DNA of 64,000 nucleotides from Burhinus oedicnemus. Taxonomy: Eukaryota; Chordata; Aves; Charadriiformes; Burhinidae. Positions 1-12,373 of the stretch are shown one piece after another. The stretch is taken from assembly GCA_008921705.1 (NCBI GenBank), contig VFFE01006811.1:787184-851183 (forward strand), given 5' to 3'. How positions within the stretch are numbered: position 1 is the first letter of the stretch; each line of letters starts with the position of its first letter. The position numbers were made by a program, and so were the translations under genes. The notes under the pieces are model-generated. The model saw nothing but the letters and a program-made list of their open reading frames with translations. It did no database searches and had not been told where the DNA came from.

Positions 1-1574
1 TGGGATCCCTTCCATTGCTGTGATGGTTCTCCAAGTGAACACCCTTTTCCCACTGGAACTCTCCATCCAGCTCCTGGAGACCACAGAGTTTCTGCTTCTC
101 CTCTGGTGCTCCTGGAGACAGCTTTGGCTAAGCCATGTGATTGAGGGTGCTGGTAGGATCTCCCTGTTTGAGATCTACTGAGCAGAGGAAGATCCCACCT
201 CTCTGATGTAACACCAGATGTTGAGAAGGGACTTAAAACCCCACAGCCGGGTGATTCCACCCACCTCTTGTCTGTTGACAGCTCAGTTATTTCTCTGAGC
301 CTTGCCAAAGGTTCTTGAGAGGACTTTGCTGGGTGGACCCAGTTTTTTAGCTGGTTATCAAAGAAAGCTTCAGACACCAAAACTAAATTTAACACCTATT
401 TGTTTGGGCAGGAAGAACGAACACCAGCACCTTAGAGAAATGGTCAGGAATCTTATATCCAGCACTTCAGAAAAGATAAAAGGCACACAGTAAGGAAAGC
501 AAATCCACTTCCTAATAATAATATTAAGAAGTAACATTCTGCTTTGCTTTCAGTCATCTAATTATCATGTTCCATTAAAAGCACTGCACCATATGTCATA
601 GTATGGATTTGATCATGTTTGCACGTACACATTTGTTAACAGATCTGGGAAATAATAATCATAAATACTTTAAGTATTATACTAACTTGTATTTGGACAC
701 ACTAGTTGTCATTATTTCTAAATAATAATTACATTATAGTTTTCTCACTTTTGTATATATAGGTAATTAAAGTGTCCCTCTTGAGAAACAGAATGATTTC
801 TAGTTCACTACCAAAAGCTTTTTAGTATGACAGGTATATTAATATTTCGAAGTCAGAAAAAAAGTCAAACATGACTGTCATTCAAAGCCAGTTTTAAGAT
901 AATTCCCTGCTCAAATCAGAGCTTGGCTAGATTTACATTAATTTCTTCCAACAAGGGATATCTAAAGAGGCAGGAATCTTCAGGCTGATGGATTTGATTA
1001 AACACACCATGTAGAGAGAAGAAACAGAAAAGATTAGCACAATGAAAAAAATAGAGAAAGTTACATTTTCTGTGACTTTTCAGTTATGTTTCTAACTAAA
1101 TATTGTCTAACGTAGAAAGCAGTGTGTTTTAACTTGCATCTACTACTCCAAAAATTATTTTTCTGTCCTGTTACATAAGTAAATCTTGTTTGAGTGCAAT
1201 AATGCATTAAAAGGATAATAAATAAACAACAACATAATAGAGAATGGTATTCTGCAAAGGGCACTGCATGGGGACAGCATTCCGTTCAACTGATTCTGTC
1301 CCAAGTGTGTGACCCATACATTCAGAAACATTTCATTTGTTTAAGGTTAAACATTTGAGCATCAGACTTTCATTACTGTGCTAATAAAATCAAATAACAG
1401 ATTCATAATTCATTGTACTAGTTGAAACTTCATCTGTACTTGTAAAATCTGTGAGGTAAGGTGAACGTAAGAGTAATGCTAGGAAATGCAAATACAGAAT
1501 TATTTTAGAGCTCATCTCAAGAAAATGAGGGAAAGCCTGAGAAAAGTTTGCAAACTCTATAGATAAAGTATCTT
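1..1574. other. 5' flanking DNA without a recognised gene
   Basis: The first 330 bases are less AT-rich than the rest and contain no repeat or protein I recognise. The remainder is AT-rich with short A and T runs. The open frames (63 codons on + at 302-493 and 67 codons on - at 1061-1264) lack protein-like composition, splice context or neighbours and look like chance. Confidence 0.5.
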
Positions 1575-1733
1575 TTAATTCATTTTATACACTTCAAATG
1601 TAATTTCAAATTCTTTACCCTTTTGCTTCTTGAAGGCCATATCAATACCATTTTCTATGTCAATGTAAGCATTTAGGTCACTGATCTTAGAAACACCTGC
1701 AGGAATTTTGTATTCTTTTAATGAGTTATCCCC
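1575..1733 (-). other. Exon-like open frame, 52 codons to a stop; unrecognised
   Basis: On the - strand a pyrimidine-rich acceptor ending in TTTAG lies directly before 1733. An open frame of 52 codons follows, with a TAA at 1575-1577. The conceptual peptide starts GDNSLKEYKIPAGVSK and ends FEITFEVYKMN. It is charged, mixed in composition and not low-complexity, so it resembles a terminal coding exon. A possible internal donor (GG then GTAAAG at 1618) would shorten it. I do not recognise the family. Its phase does not fit the other - strand exon candidates at 1970-2043 and 3719-3858, so a single protein cannot be assembled from them. It may be a chance frame or part of a non-coding transcript. 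Confidence 0.25.
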
Positions 1734-2880
1734 CTAAAGTAAAGAAACCGCTTATTTCTTTAAAGTTCAATGCATATTAAAAAATGTGTGCATTCAGAAT
1801 CTAAATCCATTTGTATTGTTTTACACTGCTATAAATCACAGTTTAAGAACAGGCGACAGTAATTGTTAATACTTCTAGGAAAAAGCATCCAAAATCCAAA
1901 TGTGAAACAATGAAACAAACCTGAAAAAATGCAAGTTATTTTAAAAAGTATTAACTGTACTTTGATTTTACCTGAAGATTAGCTCACTGATTAATTTAGA
2001 AGAGAAGTTTAAGTTAATAGTTAATAAATGCTGTACTCTTTTTAACTAAAAAAGCGTCAATTAAATTAAATTCACCAACACCAAGACACTGAGATGATAA
2101 ATGGCTAAATTTCTTGACTAATTTAGTCTGGTGTACTAGATACACCAATCTCTTTTTTAAATTTTTTGTTTATTAACCCAAATAAGGACACTTAAGGAGG
2201 TTTATTCCTATTACAAGAAAAATAAGCTGCATCCTCAGGGGTGGAGCCACAATGCGGTCCTATAGTTCATTAAGTTTTGGTGGTCAGGAGGCAAGACTGC
2301 AAAGTATAATATCCGCCCTTCAGTTTGCCATGATATTTGCCATTCACATAATTATTGCGCTCTCTATGTTAAGTTGTATAGAAGCATGGAATACAGAAAA
2401 AATCCAAGTCCCCAAAAGAGTTTACAAATCTGGATTATAGCCAGACACTACAGTGAGTGAAGTAAGCAGATGGAAGAATAAGGGCTAGGATAAGGAGCAA
2501 GTTTTTCCTGGTAAGTAGTAGTCACAGAGTAACACCTGCCTACTACTGTCCTCTGATCACTGCAGAAAGGCAAGTGTTAGTAGTAACAAATACTGCCAAG
2601 TGCCATGGTTTTGCGAAAAGGAGTGCGCTCATAAAGAGTAAGCACTCATAACAGTTAAAATCGCTGCTTGAATCATAATTTCTAGAATCTTAAAAAAAAA
2701 AAGTCTGTGATTCAGAATAAAAAAAATCTAAGTTCATTGTCAGATGAAAGTAAACAATTTATGTCGCTTTCTATGTCTCCAGCAATTATCCTAGAAAATC
2801 ACCCACTTTTCAAATGACAAACTAATCTTATAACTACTCAAAGATAACACATAAATGTTAAACTAAAGGTAAACTGAGGG

Positions 2881-2903
2881 ATATATATATATATATATAT
2901 ATA
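2881..2903. repeat. (TA)n microsatellite
   Basis: About eleven and a half uninterrupted AT dinucleotide units. It is simple-sequence DNA in the 5' flank. Confidence 0.95.
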
Positions 2904-3049
2904 GTAGAAAACTGAAGTTCAAAATAGATCATTAAGAACAGAAAGTCAAGTTTAATTTTTAACTCTTTTTTCCCCTAGGATTAAACTGAGTCTGTTAATC
3001 TTAACATAGACTTTGTTTTGATAATTATATCATGCGTGCTACACAAATC

Positions 3050-3102
3050 AATTCAATGGAGTTAAATCCTATCATATTTACACCAAGAAGAAGGAGTGCA
3101 AA
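3050..3102. repeat. Possible ancient amniote repeat remnant
   Basis: The run from TCAATGGAGTTA through ATTTACACCAA to GGAGTGCAAA resembles a short old repeat I know from turtle, crocodile and bird DNA, in which a 'caatggagttac' block is followed by 'gatttacacca'. The match is partial and judged by eye. Confidence 0.35.
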
Positions 3103-3718
3103 TGACTTGACTTGCTCTTTTTCACTGGAATAGACTTGCTCTTTCAAAATCACAAAATTTACTTATTTTCCTTAAATGTATAAAAACCAAACCAACCCTG
3201 AAAAGGTTCAACTTTGACCTATTTCTTATCAGTTTGGTTACTGCTGTCTAAGGAACAAAGTGACTTCTTACTCTTTTGCAATGACTGAAAATGTGTTCTT
3301 CAGAAATTCTTTCTGTAATAAAAGCACGGTGAAAAATCTAGTCTGATTCTTTCTTTGCTGTGGTTTTAAGTTTTTTAAAAAATAAACCAACTACCTTTAT
3401 TTCAGATTTTTTTTAAATTATTTTTTTTTATGACAAAATACTGTTATTGCTTTTGGATTGTACTGCTGCAAAATCTAAAAGACATTAATTTTTAAACTAA
3501 TATCTTCTGAAGTTAGACTGTTTATTCAATGGACTTTAGATCGGCTTTAGAAAGATCAATGCATACACAAAATCTGCAGGTGGAAACCCATATATATTTT
3601 GAGAGAAGAGCATCCTGAGGTTACTAAACACCAGAACTGAAGGCATGATATCAGAAAAACACTGAAGTACTTGAGAAAACAATATTGTTAATTGAGTAGG
3701 TCACACTTTTTCTCATAC

Positions 3719-3858
3719 CAGTAGTGCAGGGAAACAGCTGGCAGCGAAGCAGTCTTTTTTTAAGTGCAAGCAGTGAGGGCAGATTTTTTCCGTTGATGCG
3801 TAAAAATGCATACACAACATCTAAGTCAGACATTAAATGCAGCAGGATGTGGGCCCCA
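3719..3858 (-). other. Exon-like open frame, 46 codons, unrecognised
   Basis: On the - strand an acceptor (AAATTTTCAG) precedes 3858 and a donor (CTACTG then GTATGAG) follows 3719. They enclose 140 bases open in one frame. The conceptual peptide begins GAHILLHLMSDLDVV, continues with a basic leucine-rich stretch and ends near LFPCTT. The entry phase is 2 and the exit phase is 1. The composition is protein-like but I recognise no family. It could be an exon of a transcript divergent from MAGI2 or a chance frame. Confidence 0.22.
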
Positions 3859-4484
3859 CTGAAAATTTGATTTCACCTACTGAAACTGCCTGTAAAGAAG
3901 TAACAAAATAATAAACTATTAGTTTATCTGTGTAGCATGATGCAACATTTTAGTCTATTTCCAGCACTCCTTTCTAAAGCTTATCCCACAAGAGACAAAA
4001 ACCTGCCAAATGAACAATTTGCCATTTTCTCTTATCACGGGGAGAGATCAGTTCCAATCTAAGACCAGCTGAACTAATACCAGTTGTACCCATTTACTAC
4101 CCTAGGAATGCCAATATATTAACCCAGTTAATACATTATTAATTAATTCAAGACTCCTAGGTCTGGAAATTAAAAGGGATATTAATCTGGGTTTGGAAGA
4201 AGTGTCTTAATAGTGCCAATTAATTTTTAAATTGAATTGCATATTAACAGCTTAACCTTCGGGTCAAGAGGTGGTCAGAAGTCAATTTAATATCTAAGTC
4301 AATGGGACAATTGGTATGAAGATGTACTACTCAATCTAATAATTGCACAGCTGGTCTCTGTCCATAACAATATTGGTTTTGTACAACTTTATGCCAAAGA
4401 TGATGTGCTTCGATGAACAGTTTTGTCATATGACTCCAGAGACTTAGGTCCAGTTGACTTTGCTCCTAACACACACAGAACGAC
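3859..4484. other. Non-coding flank, nothing recognised
   Basis: AT-rich sequence with a few short palindromic AT motifs. There is no open frame above 60 codons and no recognised repeat. Confidence 0.6.
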
Positions 4485-4685
4485 TGAATTGTTGAGGTCG
4501 GACAGGAGCTCTGGAGACACCCCTAGTCCACCCTATGCTCACAGCAGGGTCAAGTAGAGCAGGGTCAAGTAGAGCAGGTTCGTCAGGGCTGAGTCCTGTT
4601 GGGTTTTAATTACCTGCAAAGACAGAGACTTCACAGCCTCTCTGCACAACCTGTTCTCATGTTCAAACACCCTCAACTTCTGTCA
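4485..4685 (-). mobile_element. CR1 LINE 3' fragment, old
   Basis: The + strand reads GTTGAGGTCGGACAGGAGCT, then CTGGAGACACCCCTAGTCCA, a doubled AGCAGGGTCAAGTAG, and CACAGCCTCTCTGCACAACC. This is the reverse complement of a CR1 3' region, so the element lies on the - strand. It is diverged, 5'-truncated and lacks a clean terminal repeat tail. A 15-base tandem duplication sits inside (4543-4572). Confidence 0.85.
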
Positions 4686-4749
4686 TATGCTCAGAAAGTG
4701 ATCTTGGACCTATGTGATCCTGCCTGCTTTTACCCATATCACCTATGAC

Positions 4750-4836
4750 ATCTGGATTATAAACTGTTCAGAGCATGAACCATCTCTTATGATGTAATTG
4801 CATAGCACAAAGCTCATGGTGATAGGAGTCCTACGA
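4750..4836 (+). repeat. MIR-like CORE-SINE / L3-type 3' tail remnant
   Basis: The order 'ggattataaactgttcagag', 'catgaaccatctctta', 'gcatagcacaaagctcatgg' matches the conserved 3' part of amniote CORE-SINEs (attgtaagctctttggggcag ... agcacctagcacaatggg). It is strongly diverged. The family name is my recognition and was not searched. Confidence 0.5.
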
Positions 4837-7602
4837 GAAATGCAAGTTAATGGTATCTGCCTGGAAGATCATTCATTTTGAAGGCTAAAGTGAAAACAAG
4901 ACACATCCCAAATCAATATCTATCACAATGTCTTGGGGAGGTCATTTGATTCTTTGTAAAGCTCTTTCTGATGACAGTAGTTCTCTCCCTCTTCCTCTCC
5001 ACTCTATTAAAAAACTATTTTAAAAATCTCAGTGCATGGTGTTAGTCTCATTATTTACCTGATGGTATGTTCATGCATATTCCCCTATCTCATTATTAAC
5101 TTTGGGGTGAAAAACAATGGAGTGAAGGACATCATGTTGCAATAGCAGAACTGTGGATTGGAGGTACCAATTCATACATCATGAGCTGAAAGAGACAAAA
5201 GAATAAGTGTTACTGTCTTCAGATACAGCAACCCAGACCCTGGCCATGACAAGAAAGAACAAGACTTGCAAATAAAGAATCCTTATGAGAACAAAATACC
5301 ATCATGGCATGCAGGTTATGAGAGCTCCGACATTACTTAGACAGAAGAAAACCTACATGCTTGTCCTTGAATGAAGTATCTCAGATTAATTAAATAATCT
5401 GCAGTAAATTTCCAAAATAATCTAATTGCACATGCAGCATTTCTTTTTCAGGTGTGTTTCTAACTACACAGTCAGTTAGTAAGAACCTTCTTCCCTTTGA
5501 ATAGTGATAAAAAATTCAACACCTATGCCAGTCTAGGAAACACGGTATTTCTTTCATTTCCAGCTATCGTATAACAAGGCAATGATAAAGTACAGTATCT
5601 TTTCCTCCTAGCACAAGCAAATACATTTCCAAAGACAAAATCAGAATAATTTGACTTTTGAAACGTTTTTTTCTATTTTTGTATTCTATGTGTTCAACAC
5701 AAATGTCCCAACTGACTGCAGGAAGAACTAAATTGTGCCTGTCTTGCTTCAGAGGGTGAGGCACATTTCTTTCTTCAAACTCAGTGCAAGTGCCTATCTG
5801 AGAGTTTTTTGCGAGGTAAGTTGGGGTTCTGTGTTCACGCCCTAAATACGCCTGCAGACTGTGGACTTGACCTACAATTTACAGGAGCAAAAATCTTGAA
5901 TTGAAATCTTGATTGAATCTTCTGTCTTCAAATCATTAGATTTAGGTCATTACATCAGCTGAAGCTTCTTTTTTCTGAAAAGTCATCTGAGAACAGACCT
6001 TCAGCACTAGTGACCTGGCAGTACAGTGCAGCCCTGCTCTGTGAGCTACTAGTGATGGAAGCACCTGTGCACAAATGTCCTTATTGAGTCTCATGTACAA
6101 CCAGTAACATGACTGAGCACGAAGCCACATCCTGAGAATAACGTCAAAACTGCACAATAACGTAATTCAGCCTCCTTGAATGCACTTCCATTTATCATCT
6201 CAATTCCAAAGCAAAGCCCACCACGTGCTTTTAAGCACGCATGCACCAATTCCAGAACTACATAACAAAATTGAATAAAACCTTGCCGATGAGATTTTAT
6301 GAGGACGCTATGCACATGCATGGTGGTGCAAATGGAGCACATGCATTTGGAGCACACACACTCTGTGTGTAGGGCAGAGGGAAGGGGTTATCAGCCTCTA
6401 AGTTTACCCTAGTATTCAAGTTTTGGGAGTATTTATATATTGCTCTGGAATGAAGCCCTGGTAATTCAAAAACATTCTTGCCACTAACCTCAGTGTGATG
6501 ATACTTTTACCTAAAAATACATCCATCACTAGATAATCTTTCAATACAATGAGCTTTTGGAAGCAATCTGAATGTTTCTGCAGTTGTGAAAAGCATCCAC
6601 AGCAGGGAGTCGAGACTAGCTGGACCCTGGTCCTCAGCAGCCTCTGACCGGGCAGGGGATGCCCTGTCCCTCCAGCTGTCATGGGGCAGCCCAAGTCAGC
6701 AACTCTGTTAAATTTAAAAGCTTGGCAGAGCAATGGAAATAAGACATCATCCTCACCCAACTAAATTCTCCAAAGCTTCGGGCTTACTAAGGTAAAAAAG
6801 TTGAGAATTTGGCCAGTTCAGTGCTTCGGCGCCACTCGCACTGAAGCGCTAAATTGACTGAGGTGTAAATCTTTCCTACACAGTTTTGCTCATGCTCGGC
6901 CTCTAAGCAGTGACAAGCATTTGGGTGAGTTTGTGCAGGTATTATTTTAGAGCTGTTTTCTCTAAACTGCTCACTGCACCATGCTTTAATATTTATGGAA
7001 ACATACCTACAAAACATGCAACCTTTTATGAATTTCCATGGTGATGTCTGTGTGAAAATACTTCAGAAGTATTTGTTAATTTTCGTGACAAAAAGTCTTT
7101 GCAATCACATTAAGTGTAAGAATTTTGATATGGGAAGGTGATTCCTCTCAAAGAGATGAGAGAGATGTGCAAATAAGGTTCTGAATGGACATGCTGTCAC
7201 AATTTTACGTGGAACATGAACAATACATCCCTAGAATAATATGCTTTCATTTTATCTTTTATAAGTTCATAAAATATTCATCTTCTTTCCCAGCTACGCT
7301 GTGAGATCAATCTCAGCAGCACTGTTAGTTCATACGAAATGTAAAATGAAACTGATTATAGACATGAAAGAGGAAAGCCTCATTTTAGTCTAATTCAAGG
7401 GAAATGAAAATGCAGTAGGGAAAAAAGAATTCAGAGAATAGGTCTTTTGCAGTTTGTTAATCTACGATATCATCAAGTAAGAGCAATAACTAATTTTTAT
7501 AGATATTTTAATTGTGAAATAAATCACTGAATACTAAATATTGTAATGGGAAATGAAGATACTAGAAATTCAAATTTGGTGAAAGACACAGGCTAATCCA
7601 CA
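4837..7602. other. 5' flank, non-coding
   Basis: This is AT-rich intergenic sequence. Several - strand frames of 60-114 codons (5564-5764, 5942-6357, 6416-6760, 6787-7017) overlap or abut one another but show no recognisable domain. 6580-6690 is locally GC-richer. A segment at 4929-4962 faintly resembles the inner part of a MIR element. I see no RNA gene. Confidence 0.45.
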
Positions 7603-7878
7603 TCATTCAATGCAGTAATACCCTAGTGCTATCCAATGAGGCTTACCAGAGGCTACAGGGTAATTTAAGCTGGCGAGTGCCACGGTGGTGGAGAAGTCGT
7701 CATTCCAAACCCAGGCAGCTACTTGGCCACTTAATTTGATATTTTTCAGAATCCCAGCCACCACCGCCCCGTGTGCTGTGAGGATTTTGGCGGCAGCAAT
7801 GCACTGTGCGAGCCTCACACTTCTCTTTCCTTTCGCAGTAAGAGACACTTGGAGGCTTGCTATCTTTCCAGTGTGAGG
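7603..7878 (-). other. Coding-like open frame with a splice donor, unrecognised
   Basis: The - strand is open for 91 codons between a TGA at 7879-7881 and the TGA at 7603-7605, in a locally GC-rich block that stands out from its AT-rich surroundings. The central peptide reads like folded protein, for example RLAQCIAAAKILTAHGAVV followed by a tryptophan-containing stretch. A strong donor (CCTCTG then GTAAGC) lies at 7647/7646, so an exon would end in phase 1 after about 77 codons. No convincing upstream acceptor is visible. I do not recognise the product. Alternatives are an exon of a divergent lncRNA, a conserved regulatory element, or a chance frame. Confidence 0.25.
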
Positions 7879-9289
7879 TCAAATTTAAAGGATTATTTTC
7901 TAACAGGGTATTCTGCGCAGTTTTGTTTCCATCTTATTCTGTCTCCTAGTGTGGGTACTTACTGGGATGCAATTTAAACTTGCATTTCTGTGGAAAGAGG
8001 CCATCATTTGTTTATTTTAATGGCTCTTACCAAATCCATTTTGACAGTCTGTCTCCCAGAACTTTGTCCCTGGGGAAGTTTTTGACCTCCAACAAGTTTT
8101 CTGTATCTCACCTTAATCAACTCACGAGCAGCTAGCAAGAGCAGCACAGGAAGTATATAATACCGAGGTCTGACAAGAAGAGAGAGGAAGGAAACTGGAA
8201 AAGATCAAATTTAAAACAAACACCAATACAGAGAGGATCAGGAGAGAACAAAATGTCTCCTGCAATCTTATAAACTCGTTGCAAACTATACTATTTAGAT
8301 GAACTCCTCTCTTTAATTTGTCCTTCACTCCCAAATGCTGCATTTATTTTGAAGTACAGGCATGGAGACTATTTTCTTCACATCCAGAAGCGGTAAGATT
8401 TGCCCTCTGCAAGAGCTATTGCCACAACAGAAATCCTCTCATGGATTGAGAAAGCTGAGTTTTTCCCATTACTTTCCATTCTAACCAGATATATGTTTTA
8501 CAAAGTTTGAAGGCTACAATTAAATAACAGTTTATTTTGAAGCACTGATGGCCAAAACTGTGGAAGGTTTTGGTCTAACATTTTAAAAAAAACAACACCA
8601 AAAGCAACAAAATCCTTCTTTGGCTTTGTAATAAAATCAAACCTGTATTTTTTTATCAAAGCTTTCAGAATGTGGAGGACTTGGGAAACAAGGTTTTAGA
8701 TAAATAGCTTGCAGTTTTAGCCTTTCTGAAGCAAAAGTTCTCAAAATCCAGAAAACTGGAAAAGATTACATTAGTAATAATACAAGGCTCATACTATTAA
8801 AACTAGGTTCATAAAAGATGTGAGTGGCAGTAGTAAATACATAACAAACTTTTAGTGACTTTTTGGTGAATTTTGCAACTGTAAAAAAAATTTGCAATTT
8901 TTATCCAAAGAAAAAAGGACTTAGAACCTTCTTTGAATCCCAAGGAGAACATTTAAAACGCCCAGCAGAAGACAGTGAAAGCAGCTAAAGCACTAGAGCT
9001 CTCCTGGTGGGAAGATTAGCTATTACAATCTTCTCAGGCAACGAAAGGCATACGCAAAATTTTTGTGAATTTGGATTTAAACATCTGAATTCTGCCCAAC
9101 TATTAAATAAACATATGTCCTGCGGTGGAGCTAGGTTGTAGTGTTGAGAAGCCTCACATAAGAGTAAGGCTGTCAGGTACCTGAACAGAATTCTATTCAG
9201 ACATCTGAATAGAAAACTGAGAGAGAAAAGAGGGATTATGCCCATATTAAAATGGAAAAAATAAGAGATGGCAATGTCATGTAGTTAGC
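7879..9289. other. 5' flank, non-coding
   Basis: AT-rich sequence with short A and T runs. The frames of 73 codons (8122-8343) and 86 codons (8985-9245) on the - strand show no domain or splice support. Confidence 0.5.
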
Positions 9290-9358
9290 ATCCAGTCACA
9301 CAGGAAGCATGAGCCAAAGACGGAAATTTAATGTCTTCTGAGTTCAAGTCCAATGTTA
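9290..9358 (-). repeat. MIR-like CORE-SINE fragment
   Basis: The + strand contains 'gtcacacaggaagcatgagc' followed by 'gagttcaagtccaatg'. This resembles the reverse complement of the MIR/CORE-SINE segment in which a GTTC-containing promoter-like block precedes the 'ctgtgtgacc' core. It is short and diverged. Confidence 0.4.
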
Positions 9359-12300
9359 CAAACACAATTACAAGGTAGAGAAATCCATTCCTGCATAAAT
9401 AATAGTAGATAATGGATGTATTTTCCTTTTTTGCCCTATGTCACATGGAGTACATCATTTTCTACTTGAGGAATTCACTTATCCAAAAATGTCACATACT
9501 GAAAATGCAGACAGAATTCAGTTACTTTTTTACTGAATCTGTAGTGTTACAGTAGCAAGGATTACTTTCCAGCTACAAGATACATTTACTTACTGAAGTC
9601 TCACACTTCAGCTCACTCATGTGCTCAACTCCCAAAAGTACAGTGACCTACTGCTTCCTGTGTACCAGATTTAAAGAAATAAAAAAGGGCATTTGTGTTG
9701 TATTTGGTCAGCGTGTTTCATTATGTGCTGTTGTTACTTCTCCCCATAGGAAATCCCTCACGTTAGATACCCTTGCATTCACGCTCAGGACCAGTTCATG
9801 CCCTCCTGGCATGAAACCCAACAGAAGGGACTAACAGAAAGATCTTGGCTAGTCACAAAGTCCTTTGTGGGCTCTTCAGGGGCCAGGCAGAAAATCTGCA
9901 AACTCGTCCCCGCAGCCATGCACTGGCACACTTGCTCTGTCAGTGACAAAGATAATCTTGTTTTATAGCTACCCGTCTGTCACCATAAAACTGAAACAAA
10001 GTTATCTGAAAGAGTGCAACTGCTGCAAAAGGACCTTATATGAGGTTTAATTTCCTCACAATATATTTTCAAATAGAAGACCAAAGCAAACTATGCATTT
10101 CCATCAGTGTCCTTTCTGCCCTAGAGCCCAAGAACATAAACCAGGGATGACACAATGGCGAGACTTCAGCGATACAGTCAACCCAAAACTCTAAAAACTT
10201 ATGACACCTATAACAGAATACTGTGGAGAAATACTGTATCCCTCAGTCATCCTTTAATTAGGGCATCCTTCACTCTATCCCGATCTTAACAGCTATGACC
10301 TGCCTTTCCACTCACCAACATTTGTTTATCCCTAAACCTGAAAACTGCCATCCTTTCCTAGTACGAAGATCGACTAACACACAGCTCTGCTTCGGGAAAG
10401 CTGCGAAGGCTCCTTCCAGCCACCCCCACCTCTCTGCCAAAGGGCGGACGCCTGCGCTGGGGTCTGGCTCACACTGCTGCCCACCTTCAGAAGGCAAAGT
10501 TAACGCAACTGTAAGTGATCTCCCTCAGGACCACCACCTCCATCAGCTCTCCACGGTATTATTTTAGATGAATACAGCTATCTAAAACAGCTAGAAATGA
10601 AGAGTTCGTTTAGCTTCATTTTCCCACACCACATGTTAAAACAGAAATGCTCTGACTTGTAGGCCCTTTAAAATGGGAGTTTGTGCCACCACTTATTTAG
10701 CAAGGCATCTATCTAGTACCTAGTGTTAATGTCATCTGACTTAAAATGGTAATGGGCACTTAAAAAATTCTGATCAATAAACTATCGGAGACCCTAAGAA
10801 ATAAGAAAATAGCACCCACAGAATTCCCTTCCCCCATCTCCTAGGAATATTTCTACATACTAATGACACATATTTCCTGACATATTTTTAAAAGCTGCAT
10901 TTTTGGCAGATGCCCTAGTTGTACATACATTGTGGTGAACATGAAGTTATTTGGAAACTGACTTAATTATCAGGCAAATCAACAATGGCAATACTATACT
11001 AGCAGACTGACTATAAACTGTATTAAGAAATGGTGACCACTTTAGTAAGGTAGGCTTTAGTACAGCAGAGGACTCAGAAAAGAAGCGACTGTGCAGACGT
11101 GGGAAACTGAAGGATAACAAGATCTTATATCTTGTAATTCCTTTTTATTCACTTCCTACCCCACTTTTGAATTTAAAGGGCAAGGGCAGGGCTACAGAGA
11201 GAAACAAACCTACTGACTCTCTTGCTCTCTTTCCAAGTGTCTTAGCCCACTTCTGTCCAGACCAGAGACCCTGCTCCTAGTGGCAGCAGGACACTCCTGA
11301 TGATCTTTGGAAAAGCAGACCACTACTGTAATCCTTGTCCCACCAGTGAAAACCTCTTAGTACCTTCTAGTCAAAGTACCTTTCCAGCTCCCCTCCCATC
11401 TTCAGCCATCCGTGCTTATGGATCTCTTATTTTCAGCTTTATGGGGTCTTGTTTTTTTTATTCTTTAATCCCACTTTGGTGAAACCCCTCGCATACAGAG
11501 CTTTGCACCACTGGCCAGGCCCACACAGCAAAGCAGGTGAAATAACTTGCAGGATACAGACTTTAGTCATTTCTCATTGCTTTCTTCCTATCCCCCTGCA
11601 TGTGTCCATTCCACCTCTGAGTGCACGAGGACATTAAACAAGTAATTCTGGGAGAACATGAACCGAAGAACCCTGGTTTCCCACAGACCTATACTGAGGC
11701 TGATAATGAGCTGTAATTGAAACTTTTCTCATTACCAAGACATTTATATGGTCTCTCAACCATGTGAATCACTGTTTAATAAGAGGCAAGTTCATGTTAC
11801 AGCCTTTGGGACATTTACAGGATGTCTCAGCCCTACCCAGCTGCCTATTTTCATAAAATATCTTAATTACATTTGAGATAGATTTGGGCAAAACTGCCCA
11901 ACAGCTTCAAAAGTTATTGGAGAAGTAAAGGAGACACAGCCAAGCATGATCGCATAAAGGCCTGTTTCCATAGGAACCTAGAGGGAAAACAGCAATACAA
12001 TTTGTGAAAAATTTCATTGCAGTCACTTTAATTGAAATTTTAAAAATATCTGACCAGCTTTAAATCACGTGCCGCAACACACGCTACATTTCTCCCACTT
12101 TCCCCCATTCAGTACCCAGTCTGCAGACCCCTGCCTTCACGTTCGCTGCTCTCCTGTATCCTCCAGGCACAAAAACTACGCTTCTTGGAGTCAGGAGGTT
12201 GCTCTGCCTGTATTTTGTCAATCTCCCCTTCAGATGGAAAGTATTTTTTCCAGGCAAGGCAAGCATCTCAGAAAGACATGCCAACTGCTACACTGCGCTG

Positions 12301-12373
12301 CTCGCACACGTGTTAGGCATATGACAGAACTAATTAAAGGCGAGCCCACCAGAGGAGCGGGTCACAGTTTCAC
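9359..12373. other. Proximal 5' flank of MAGI2, no recognised gene
   Basis: GC content rises toward the CpG island. The block at 10340-10560 is GC-rich with overlapping frames on both strands (90 codons on +, 61 on -) and could be an exon or regulatory element of the divergent transcript. I cannot define boundaries. No repeats were recognised. Confidence 0.4.

Larger units (their letters stand above)
1734..3718. other. AT-rich flank with a TA microsatellite and an old repeat trace
   Basis: This stretch holds a TA microsatellite (2881-2903), a possible ancient repeat (about 3050-3102) and otherwise AT-rich sequence. On the - strand, 1970-2043 has a good-looking acceptor (TTTTTTAG) and donor (TTCAG then GTAAAA) around 74 bases that are open in one frame. 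It is too short to call as an exon. Confidence 0.4.

Noticed and set aside
1970..3858. Joining the - strand exon candidates into one protein
   Set aside because: Exon phases do not match (the 3719-3858 exit phase is 1, while both 1970-2043 and 1575-1733 enter at phase 0), so a single reading frame cannot be formed.
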